Source of the DNA: an uncultured Bacilli bacterium
GTDB taxonomy: Bacteria; Bacillota_I; Bacilli_A; RF39; UBA660
DNA length: 6,599 nt
NCBI GenBank assembly: GCA_947624855.1
Contig: CANQMC010000069.1
Span: 1-6,599 of the forward strand
Direction: 5' to 3'
The notes under the pieces were generated by a model that was given only the letters and a program-made list of their open reading frames with translations, searched no databases and had not been told where the DNA came from. Made by a program: the position numbers and the translations under genes. Positions 1 through 5,773 of this stretch are shown here, piece by piece (position 1 is the stretch's first letter; each line of letters opens with the position of its first letter).

Positions 1-66
1 CAAAATATTAATAATTAACTTTCAAAATATTAATAATTAACTTTCAAAATATTAATAATTAACTTT
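1..66. repeat. Three tandem copies of a 22-bp AT-rich unit overlapping the pheT stop codon
   Basis: Three identical 22-bp units lie head to tail at 1-22, 23-44 and 45-66. Each begins CAAAATATT and ends TTAACTTT on the plus strand. Each contains the small palindrome TTAATAATTAA. The pheT stop codon (59-61) lies in the third unit, so pheT ends at the repeat and the first two units are downstream sequence. A shortened relative, CAATAATTAA, follows at 67-76 inside pheT and lacks the AAATATTA portion. The array reaches the window edge, so its true length is unknown. No intrinsic terminator is visible after pheT in the bases available. It may be a genuine slippage-prone array or an assembly artefact at a contig end. 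Confidence 0.9.
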
Positions 67-2383
67 CAATAATTAAGCCTTTATCTTCAATATAACTAAT
101 AAATCTATCTTTAAAAGTTTGTAAATCTTTTTGTTCTAAAGTTTTATCATTTTTCCCTAATATAAATCTAATAGTATATTTATTTTCATAAACATCTACT
201 AAACTATATTTATTAATTAAATTACTTTTAAAATCTTTTAAAATATCTTTTAAATATTGATATTTATTATCTTTTAAAATAATTGTATAATCTAAACTAA
301 CAACAGGATATTTACTAATTTCTTTAGCCACAACTAATTCTTTATTTAAACTAACAAATTTATCAAAATCAATATCAATCATCACTAAACATTTCTTTTT
401 AGCTAATTTATTCATATATTTTTTATTTAAAACATTAATTTCTCCTAAATTATTAGTATCTAAATATATATTTTTACTTAAATCTTTATCATGATATTCT
501 AAAGTATTTAATTTATTTACCAACGAAATATCTTTATTTTTTAATATTTTAAATATATATTTAACTATTTTTTTAGCTTCATTATAAACATTTTCTAAAC
601 ATTTTTCTTCATTAGCTAAAAGAATACTTAAAACTCTTTTATTTTGATTATTATTAATAACAGTTCCTATTTCCATTATTTTAAAACTATTAAAATTTTT
701 AAAATTTTCTTTAACAATATTAAGTAAAGATAAACTTAAATCATCTCTTAAAATATTATTTACTTCTTTACCAATTAATTTAACATTATCTTTTTTAATA
801 TTTAATTCTTTTAAAGTATTAGTATCATACCATAAATAACTATGAACTTCATGAATATCAAATTTTGTAGCAAGCATTCTTTTAACTTCATATTCTTGAT
901 TAAATGTATCTTCAAGTTCAATTGGAGTAATATCTAATTTAAGAGGTTTTGGATTAAAGTTTTCTAAACCATAAATCCTAGCTATTTCTTCAATTATATC
1001 TTGTTTAATTTTAATATCTTTAGTACATCTATAAGTAGGAACAACAATTATATAATTATCTTCATGAATTTCTACTTTAAAACCTAAAGTTTCTAATATT
1101 CTTTTAACTTCACTATCTGTGATTGCTTTACCCATATAAATATTTAAAGTCTTTTTATCTAAAATTATTTCTTCTTCTTCAAGTTTATTAGGATAAACAT
1201 CTGTTAAATTAGAAACAATATTCATATTAGGATTTTCTAATTTAAGTAAATAAACAAGTCTTTTAATTGCTAAATCAGTCATATTAGGATCTAAACTTTT
1301 TTCATATCTACTACTAGCTTCTGTTCTAAGACCTAATTTAGTAGCACATCTTCTAATTGAACCAGCATTAAAGGTAGCACTTTCTAAAAATACACTTGTT
1401 GTATCTGGTAATACTTCTGAATCAAGTCCTCCCATAACCCCAGCAATACCAAAATATTTATCACCATTTTTAATCATTAACATTTCATTAGTAAGTTTTC
1501 TATTTTCTCCATCTAAAGTTGTATAAGTATCACCATCATTTGCTAAACCTACTTCAATATTTTTAACTACTCTAGCATCAAAAGCATGCATTGGTTGTCC
1601 CAGTTCTAACATTAAATAATTAGTTAAATCAACTAATAAATTTATTGATCTCATTCCTACATAATATAAAAATATTTGCATTTCTAGTGGTGTTTTATTA
1701 TTTTTAATATTATCTATTTTAAGCCCACAGTAACGATAACATAAATTACTATCTTTAATAACAATATCTAAATCTTTTTTATCATTTTTAATTTCTTCTA
1801 CTTCAAGTGGTATTAATTCATGATTAGTTATAGCGCATATTTCTCGGGCTATTCCAAAATGTCCCCATAAATCTGGTCTATTAGTTAAAGATTTATTATC
1901 TATTTCTACGATTATATCTTCAATTGGTAAATATTCTTTAATATCTTTACCATTAACCCAATCATTAGGAAGTTCCATTATACCATCATGATTATCACTA
2001 ATACCTAATTCTTTTCCACTGCAACACATACCATTTGATAAAATGCCTCTTAAAGGTCTTGCTTTAATTTCCATTCCTTCAATATGACCACCAACTTTAA
2101 TATAAGCAGTTTTAAGTCCCACTTTAACATTAGGAGCTCCACATACAACTTGAACTAACTCTGATTCTCCACAATCTACTTTTAAAACATGCATATGATC
2201 ACTATCAGGATGTTCTTCACATTCTTTTATTTCAGCCACCACTACTGAATCAAAATTATCTCCAACCTTTCGTACATTTTCTACTTCCGCAGTTCTAATC
2301 GTAAAAGTACTCCAAATATTAATCCAATCTATATCATCACTATTTTTAATATGACTTTTAAGTTTATTACAAGATATTAACAT
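59..2383 (-). CDS. pheT: Phenylalanyl-tRNA synthetase beta subunit
   Basis: Beta chain of the cytoplasmic (alpha-beta)2 enzyme that charges tRNA-Phe; it carries tRNA-binding and editing functions. At 774 residues it is close to the usual bacterial length of about 800. In order I see an N-terminal B1 segment; an OB-fold tRNA-binding domain (about 45-150, with HPDSDHMHVLKVD and CGAPNV); the B3/B4 editing domain (about 210-385); a B5 domain (about 397-476); the catalytic-like B6/B7 core (about 490-680); and a C-terminal FDX-ACB anticodon-binding domain (about 690-774). The editing-site motifs align with E. coli PheT and look intact: QPMHAFD with H266, G318, LESATF with E334, and T354/A356 in LRTEASSRYE. 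This contrasts with mycoplasmas that lost editing. The ATG follows GGAGG by 6 bases and lies 11 bp after pheS, so the pair is co-transcribed from the T-box promoter. The B6/B7 and FDX-ACB regions are lysine/asparagine-rich and diverged, as expected for base composition. Confidence 0.97.
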   Translation of the reverse strand: MLISCNKLKSHIKNSDDIDWINIWSTFTIRTAEVENVRKVGDNFDSVVVAEIKECEEHPDSDHMHVLKVDCGESELVQVVCGAPNVKVGLKTAYIKVGGHIEGMEIKARPLRGILSNGMCCSGKELGISDNHDGIMELPNDWVNGKDIKEYLPIEDIIVEIDNKSLTNRPDLWGHFGIAREICAITNHELIPLEVEEIKNDKKDLDIVIKDSNLCYRYCGLKIDNIKNNKTPLEMQIFLYYVGMRSINLLVDLTNYLMLELGQPMHAFDARVVKNIEVGLANDGDTYTTLDGENRKLTNEMLMIKNGDKYFGIAGVMGGLDSEVLPDTTSVFLESATFNAGSIRRCATKLGLRTEASSRYEKSLDPNMTDLAIKRLVYLLKLENPNMNIVSNLTDVYPNKLEEEEIILDKKTLNIYMGKAITDSEVKRILETLGFKVEIHEDNYIIVVPTYRCTKDIKIKQDIIEEIARIYGLENFNPKPLKLDITPIELEDTFNQEYEVKRMLATKFDIHEVHSYLWYDTNTLKELNIKKDNVKLIGKEVNNILRDDLSLSLLNIVKENFKNFNSFKIMEIGTVINNNQNKRVLSILLANEEKCLENVYNEAKKIVKYIFKILKNKDISLVNKLNTLEYHDKDLSKNIYLDTNNLGEINVLNKKYMNKLAKKKCLVMIDIDFDKFVSLNKELVVAKEISKYPVVSLDYTIILKDNKYQYLKDILKDFKSNLINKYSLVDVYENKYTIRFILGKNDKTLEQKDLQTFKDRFISYIEDKGLIIES

Positions 2384-2394
2384 TTTAATCCTCC

Positions 2395-3402
2395 TTATTG
2401 CACTTTAAATTGTTCTAAATAACGAATATCACCCGAATTTAAAACTCTTATATCATTTATTTTATATTTCATCATTGCTAGTCTAGTTAAACCTATTCCA
2501 AAAGCAAATCCTGTATATTCTTCTGAATCAATACCTCCAGCTTTTAAAACATTAGGATGAACCATTCCACACCCTACTAATTCAATATAACCACTATGTT
2601 TACATGTAGGACAACCTTTTCCTCCGCATATTAAGCAAGACATATCCATTTCATAACTAGGTTCTGTAAAAGGAAAGAAACCTGGTCTAAGTCTAACTTT
2701 AATTTCACTTTTAAATACTTCTCTTAAAACACTTTGCATAACATACATTAAATTTTCAATTGAAACTCCTTTATCTATTACCATTCCTTCAATTTGAAAA
2801 AAAGTATTTTCATGATTAGCATCTAAATCTTCATTTCTAAAAGTTCGACCAGGTGCACATATTCTAAGCGGTGCTCCATAATTTTCCATCGCATGAATTT
2901 GATTATCACTAGTTTGAGTTCTAAGAAGCATTCCATTATCTAAATAATAAGTATCTTGCATATCTCTTGCTGGATGATCTTTAGGAATATTTAAAGCTTC
3001 AAAATTATAATATTCAGATTCCATTTCTGGTCCACTTACTACTGTAAAACCCATTCTTTTCAATATATCTGTAACTTCTTTAGCTACTATAGTTATAGGA
3101 TGTAAAGATCCAATTTCTAAATCATAATCTAAACTATCATCAAAAGATATATTACTTTTACTATCTAATTCTTCTAATTTATTACTAATTAATTCTTCCA
3201 TTTCTTTTTTAGAATTATTAATTAAACTTCCATATTTTCTTTTATCTTCCACTTTCATATCTTTTAAAGAAGTAAGTAACTGTTGTATTTCACTTTTTTT
3301 ACCAATATACTCTGATTTAATATTTAAAATATCAGCTTCCTTTTCTACATTACTTAAAGCATCATTTAAAGATTCTTTAATTTTTAATATTTTCTCTTCC
3401 AT
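2395..3402 (-). CDS. pheS: Phenylalanyl-tRNA synthetase alpha subunit
   Basis: Catalytic subunit that activates phenylalanine with ATP and transfers it to tRNA-Phe. The 335-residue length is typical of bacterial PheS. Residues 1-85 form the charged N-terminal coiled coil that contacts tRNA. The class II core follows: motif 1 from HPITIVAKEV (101-110) to VSGPEME (122-128); motif 2 with GRTFRNEDLD (185-194) and FFQIEG (201-206); and motif 3 GFAFGIGLTRLAM (298-310) with R307. FFPFTEPSYE (242-251) lines the Phe pocket, and A300 corresponds to the specificity alanine A294 of E. coli. A CxxC-x4-CxxC cluster (C256, C259, C264, C267), seen in many Gram-positive PheS, may bind zinc. The ATG follows AGGAGG (3408-3413) by 5 bases. 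It is the first gene of the pheST operon, behind the T-box leader. Confidence 0.98.
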   Translation of the reverse strand: MEEKILKIKESLNDALSNVEKEADILNIKSEYIGKKSEIQQLLTSLKDMKVEDKRKYGSLINNSKKEMEELISNKLEELDSKSNISFDDSLDYDLEIGSLHPITIVAKEVTDILKRMGFTVVSGPEMESEYYNFEALNIPKDHPARDMQDTYYLDNGMLLRTQTSDNQIHAMENYGAPLRICAPGRTFRNEDLDANHENTFFQIEGMVIDKGVSIENLMYVMQSVLREVFKSEIKVRLRPGFFPFTEPSYEMDMSCLICGGKGCPTCKHSGYIELVGCGMVHPNVLKAGGIDSEEYTGFAFGIGLTRLAMMKYKINDIRVLNSGDIRYLEQFKVQ

Positions 3403-3420
3403 TTTTTCCTCCTAAAATAT

Positions 3421-3442
3421 AAAAAATCCTAGACTATTAGGA
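3421..3442 (-). terminator. Regulated intrinsic terminator of the pheS T-box
   Basis: On the minus strand TCCTA (3438-3442) pairs with TAGGA (3427-3431) around a 6-base loop, followed by six T residues (3421-3426). The 5' arm is also the 3' arm of the antiterminator, so the two structures exclude each other, as in a standard T-box switch. The stem is short. A longer alternative pairs TCCTAGA (3470-3476) with TCTAGGA (3427-3433) and encloses the whole antiterminator. Confidence 0.85.
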
Positions 3443-3628
3443 CGATTATCATCGCGGTACCACCTAACTTCTAGGAATCTAGCTCTTTTTCGTTTATAGC
3501 ACGACTTACTATTAAAGCTCCTAAATATGAAATTCATAACTTTATTATCTTTAAGTATTTTCAGCCAAGATACTTAATCTCTAATTAAGAATTAAAGTTA
3601 CTACTAATTACTTAATCAACACTTACAA
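3421..3628 (-). ncRNA. T-box riboswitch leader, phenylalanine-specific, controlling pheST
   Basis: Cis-acting leader that senses uncharged tRNA-Phe and lets transcription read into pheST. The T-box core GGTGGTACCGCG lies at 3453-3464; its UGGU bulge matches an ACCA tRNA end, meaning discriminator A as in tRNA-Phe. Stem I can be folded by hand. The base pairs TAAGTA (3609-3614) with TATTTA (3522-3527). The specifier loop has AGTA (3602-3605) opposite GAA (3533-3535), followed by the specifier UUC (3529-3531), a Phe codon. The middle stem pairs TAACTTTA (3593-3600) with TAAAGTTA (3537-3544). The AG bulge AGAGA is at 3578-3582. The distal stem pairs 3570-3577 with 3551-3558 and closes a loop containing TTGGCTGAAA. 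A small stem-III-like hairpin sits at about 3477-3520. The antiterminator pairs TTAGG (3463-3467) with CCTAA (3437-3441) and GCGAT (3451-3455) with ATCGT (3442-3446). The 5' boundary is inferred from the promoter. Confidence 0.96.
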
Positions 3629-3633
3629 AAAGT

Positions 3634-3662
3634 ATTTTAACACTTAATTAATAAAAAAGCAA
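3634..3662 (-). promoter_or_regulatory. Predicted sigma-A promoter of the pheST operon
   Basis: A -35 box TTGCTT (3657-3662) and a -10 box TAAAAT (3634-3639) are separated by exactly 17 bp on the minus strand. Transcription should start near 3627, giving a leader of about 225 bases that contains the complete T-box. The -35 box begins about 11 bp after the T run of the rubrerythrin terminator, so the operon is insulated from its upstream neighbour. Confidence 0.75.
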
Positions 3663-3672
3663 GAAAAAGAAT

Positions 3673-3704
3673 AAAAAACCTTAAAATCAAACTTTAAGGT
3701 TTTT
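3673..3704 (-). terminator. Intrinsic terminator of the rubrerythrin gene
   Basis: A perfect 12-bp inverted repeat (AAAAACCTTAAA at 3674-3685 and TTTAAGGTTTTT at 3693-3704, plus strand) with a 7-base loop begins 3 bases after the rubrerythrin stop codon. On the minus strand the stem ends in six T residues (3673-3678). The A run on the other arm would make it partly bidirectional, but no plus-strand gene is present to use it. Confidence 0.88.
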
Positions 3705-3707
3705 AAA

Positions 3708-4247
3708 TTAATAATTTTCAGCTTTAAGTTCCATAAAACTTTGAGGATGAGCACAAACTGGACATACAACTGGAGCACTTTCACCAACATATACATGTCC
3801 ACAGTTGCGACATATCCAAACAACTTCTTCTCCTTTTTTAAATACTAAATCATCATTAATATTTCCTACTAATTTCATATATCTTTCTTCATGATGTTTT
3901 TCTATTTTAGCTACTTCTTCAAATAATTTAGCAATTCTTTCAAAGCCTTCTTCTCTAGCTACTTCCGCAAATTCTTTATACATTTCTGTCCATTCATAAT
4001 TTTCACCACTTGCGGCATCTTTTAAATTAGTAAGAGTATCAGGTACTTTACCTCCATGTAATTCTTTAAACCACATTTTAGCATGTTCTTTTTCATTATT
4101 TGCAGTTTCTTCAAATATTGCTGCTATTTGTTCATAACCATCTTTTTTAGCTTGAGAAGCATAATAAGTATATTTATTTCTAGCTTGACTCTCCCCAGCA
4201 AAAGCAGCCATTAAATTAGCCTCAGTTTTTGAACCTTTTAATTCCAT
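3708..4247 (-). CDS. rbr: Rubrerythrin (diiron peroxidase with C-terminal rubredoxin domain)
   Basis: Cytosolic non-haem iron protein of anaerobes and microaerophiles that reduces hydrogen peroxide to water with electrons from NAD(P)H through rubredoxin-type partners. With the start at 4247 it has 179 residues. Residues 1-135 form the four-helix ferritin-like domain, with ligand motifs AGES (E19), NEKEH (E52, H55), an E92-x-x-E95 pair and E116-x-x-H119. I assign the second-half ligands by pattern only. Residues 143-179 form a rubredoxin-like domain with C146-x-x-C149 and C162-x-x-C165. I chose the ATG at 4245-4247 because GGAGG (4256-4260) lies 8 bases upstream. A longer frame opening at TTG (4260-4262) would start inside that Shine-Dalgarno sequence. 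The gene is monocistronic, with its own promoter and terminator. No convincing PerR site is visible. Confidence 0.97.
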   Translation of the reverse strand: MELKGSKTEANLMAAFAGESQARNKYTYYASQAKKDGYEQIAAIFEETANNEKEHAKMWFKELHGGKVPDTLTNLKDAASGENYEWTEMYKEFAEVAREEGFERIAKLFEEVAKIEKHHEERYMKLVGNINDDLVFKKGEEVVWICRNCGHVYVGESAPVVCPVCAHPQSFMELKAENY

Positions 4248-4266
4248 AAAATCTACCTCCAAAAAT

Positions 4267-4295
4267 ATTATAACTAAATTCTTAAAACTTGTAAA
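4267..4295 (-). promoter_or_regulatory. Predicted strong sigma-A promoter of rubrerythrin
   Basis: A -35 box TTTACA (4290-4295) and a consensus -10 box TATAAT (4267-4272) are spaced 17 bp apart on the minus strand. The likely start site is at or near 4260, the first base of the GGAGG ribosome binding site. That would leave a leader of only about 13 bases. The -35 box directly follows the T run of the upstream terminator. Confidence 0.82.
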
Positions 4296-4296
4296 T

Positions 4297-4321
4297 AAAA
4301 AATACTTGATTTAAGTATTTT
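4297..4321 (-). terminator. Intrinsic terminator of the DUF3048 / small membrane protein operon
   Basis: A 9-bp inverted repeat (AAAATACTT at 4299-4307 and AAGTATTTT at 4313-4321, plus strand) has a 5-base loop. On the minus strand a T-rich tail runs to 4297. The first arm overlaps the TAA stop codon (4320-4322) of the 76-residue gene, an extremely tight arrangement. Confidence 0.83.
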
Positions 4322-4550
4322 ATTTTATAAGAGGATCATCAAAATTCTCATTAGTATAAGCTTCAACAGAAGGATGAACTTTTACTTCATGATCTACAAC
4401 TTCTTCAATTGGAGTAATAGTTTTTTTCTTTTTTTTACCAGTAGCATTAGTTAAATCTACTAAATAACCTATTAAAGCAAATATTAATATTAAAGAAATT
4501 ATTAAAAACCATATATAATTATTTATTAGAAAATCAATTAATGTATTCAC
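4320..4550 (-). CDS. Small single-pass membrane protein of unknown function (76 aa)
   Basis: I do not recognise this family. The 76-residue product has one clear hydrophobic segment (about residues 12-32, rich in I, L, F and W, including NYIWFLIISL). A run of five lysines (39-43) follows, so the positive-inside rule places the roughly 40-residue C-terminal tail in the cytoplasm and the short N-terminus outside. The tail is hydrophilic and net acidic beyond the lysines. No cysteine, catalytic motif or known domain is visible. The start is GTG (4548-4550), with AGGAGG (4555-4560) only 4 bases upstream. It lies 19 bp after the DUF3048 stop and shares that gene's terminator, so it is almost certainly the second gene of a two-gene operon. 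The good ribosome binding site and position argue for a real gene. A role as an envelope partner of the DUF3048 protein is only inference. Confidence 0.85.
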   Translation of the reverse strand: MNTLIDFLINNYIWFLIISLILIFALIGYLVDLTNATGKKKKKTITPIEEVVDHEVKVHPSVEAYTNENFDDPLIK

Positions 4551-4569
4551 TTTTCCTCCTTTATATATA

Positions 4570-5652
4570 TTATGTTATTGTATTTCCAACTATACCAATA
4601 TTACCTGTTTTAGGAACAATATGAATCCAAGTATTTCCATCATTAACTGTTATTTCTTCACCTGTTGCTTTATATTTATAAACTGTTTGACTACTTCTAG
4701 ATTTTTTCTCCCAAGTAATAGGTATTGCATATCCCCCTGTGATAAAATATCCTTCTCCTGAACCAATATTTTTAATATCTTGTCTACCTTTTTTATCACC
4801 TAAACCATAATTAGCAACTTGATAAGTTATAATATTTTTAACTGTATATTGAGCTTTAGTTTCATAATCAGTATGAGGTTTATTATTAACTGATTGTTTA
4901 TATACATTTGCTGTACTATCATATTCATAATTAGTTGTAAAACCATTTGAATATTTAAGATTTACTTTTAAAGCTTCCATTTTATCTTCTCTTTTAGTTA
5001 AATCAAGATTTAAAACACTATAATTTAATAATAAATCTTTATTTGTTTCGCTTCGATATTTTTTATTAGCTAATTTAGCTATTTCTTTTAAATTAACAAA
5101 TCCTCGATGCTCTGAACTAACAGGATAACTTTTTCTAAAGAAATAAGGTTTTCCATAAGTTAAACCACTTATATTGTTAACCCCTAAAGATTTAATATCA
5201 CTTTGAGCTTGAGGACTCCATCCCCAGTGAACATAAAAAGCATCATTTTCTAAAGCATAATCTAAGAAATAATGTCTAGCACTTCTAACACTTCCAACTG
5301 TTTCTGGTTGTTTATCTTTAAAAAGTGCCATATATCTTGTAATTCCCCCTTCTACAATTATTTCATAAACTAAATAAGCATCTTGTAAACCTGTATGATA
5401 AGTTCTTGCAACTCCTAAATTATTTATCATAACGGCAATTGGTCTTGTTTTACTATCTAAATCCACTATTTGAAGTTTAGGTTCCTCTTTCTTTTCTTCT
5501 TTCTTATCTTTTTCTATAACTTTATCATTAGATTTAACTTCATCAGTTTTATTTAAAAGTTTAAAAACTCCAAAACCACCCACACTTAATAAAACTAAAA
5601 CTACTATAATAATTATAATTAAATTCTTTTTCTTTAACTTCTTTTTCATCAT
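4570..5652 (-). CDS. Membrane-anchored DUF3048 (YerB-like) protein
   Basis: Member of the DUF3048 family, typified by Bacillus subtilis lipoprotein YerB; the biochemical function is not established. It has 360 residues. Residues 1-10 are very basic, about 11-33 form a hydrophobic N-terminal membrane segment, and 34-60 are a lysine/glutamate-rich linker. The N-terminal DUF3048 domain follows (about 68-210), with RPIAVMINN (70-78), YEIIVEGGITRYMALF (96-111) and SVRSARHYFLDYALENDAFY (121-140). The C-terminal DUF3048 domain (about 225-355) ends in GEEITVNDGNTWIHIVP (331-347). There is no lipobox cysteine, so this copy should be held by a transmembrane anchor or an uncleaved signal, with the domains outside the cell. 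Two consecutive ATG codons (5650-5652 and 5647-5649) follow GAGGTG (5655-5660). The second has the more usual spacing, so the true start may be at 5649. It is first in an operon with the 76-residue gene. Confidence 0.93.
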   Translation of the reverse strand: MMKKKLKKKNLIIIIIVVLVLLSVGGFGVFKLLNKTDEVKSNDKVIEKDKKEEKKEEPKLQIVDLDSKTRPIAVMINNLGVARTYHTGLQDAYLVYEIIVEGGITRYMALFKDKQPETVGSVRSARHYFLDYALENDAFYVHWGWSPQAQSDIKSLGVNNISGLTYGKPYFFRKSYPVSSEHRGFVNLKEIAKLANKKYRSETNKDLLLNYSVLNLDLTKREDKMEALKVNLKYSNGFTTNYEYDSTANVYKQSVNNKPHTDYETKAQYTVKNIITYQVANYGLGDKKGRQDIKNIGSGEGYFITGGYAIPITWEKKSRSSQTVYKYKATGEEITVNDGNTWIHIVPKTGNIGIVGNTIT

Positions 5653-5663
5653 AACACCTCGTA

Positions 5664-5682
5664 ATACTTTCTCTAAAAGTAT
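5664..5682. repeat. 7-bp perfect inverted repeat over the DUF3048 -10 box and start site
   Basis: ATACTTT (5664-5670) and AAAGTAT (5676-5682) are perfect reverse complements separated by 5 bases. One arm lies within the -10 box (5678-5683) and the other in the first transcribed bases. The position suits either an operator or a short 5' hairpin in the mRNA. It has no T run in register, so I do not call it a terminator. In sequence this AT-rich it could occur by chance. Confidence 0.5.
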
Positions 5683-5706
5683 ATCACTAACTTATTAAAA
5701 AGTAAA
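5678..5706 (-). promoter_or_regulatory. Predicted promoter of the DUF3048 operon, with extended -10
   Basis: A -35 box TTTACT (5701-5706) and a -10 box TATACT (5678-5683) are 17 bp apart on the minus strand. TGA stands immediately before the -10 hexamer, fitting the TGn extended -10 element. The expected start site is near 5671, about 20 bases before the ATG. The promoter lies downstream of the aquaporin terminator. Confidence 0.77.
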
Positions 5707-5730
5707 TCCATCTATTTATATTTAAGATTT

Positions 5731-5761
5731 AAAAAAAGTAAATAATTTTTACTTACTTTTT
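5731..5761 (-). terminator. Intrinsic terminator of the aquaporin gene
   Basis: AAAAAGTAA (5733-5741) and TTACTTTTT (5753-5761) are perfect inverted repeats with an 11-base loop. A shifted 7-bp alternative (5736-5742 with 5748-5754) gives a tighter loop. On the minus strand the stem runs into seven T residues (5731-5737). It lies 12 bases after the aquaporin stop codon. The stem is AT-rich and therefore weak. Confidence 0.75.
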
Positions 5762-5773
5762 CTATTTTTAATT

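Noticed and set aside
1..66. CRISPR-like or iteron-like repeats.
   Set aside because: The units are directly adjacent with no spacers, very AT-rich and overlap a gene end. No cas, replication initiator or origin feature is visible.
3403..3707. A small gene in the roughly 300-base gap before pheS.
   Set aside because: The gap is fully accounted for by the pheS ribosome binding site, T-box leader, promoter and the rubrerythrin terminator.
4245..4262. Longer rubrerythrin start at TTG (4260-4262).
   Set aside because: The TTG overlaps the GGAGG sequence that serves the ATG at 4245-4247 and has no ribosome binding site of its own. Rubrerythrins normally begin near MELKGSKTE.
4253..4273. Possible PerR box at the rubrerythrin promoter (TTATAAT half-site).
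   Set aside because: Only the left half matches, and it is simply the -10 box with a flanking T. The right half matches ATTATAA at about 3 of 7 positions, so peroxide regulation by PerR is not supported here.
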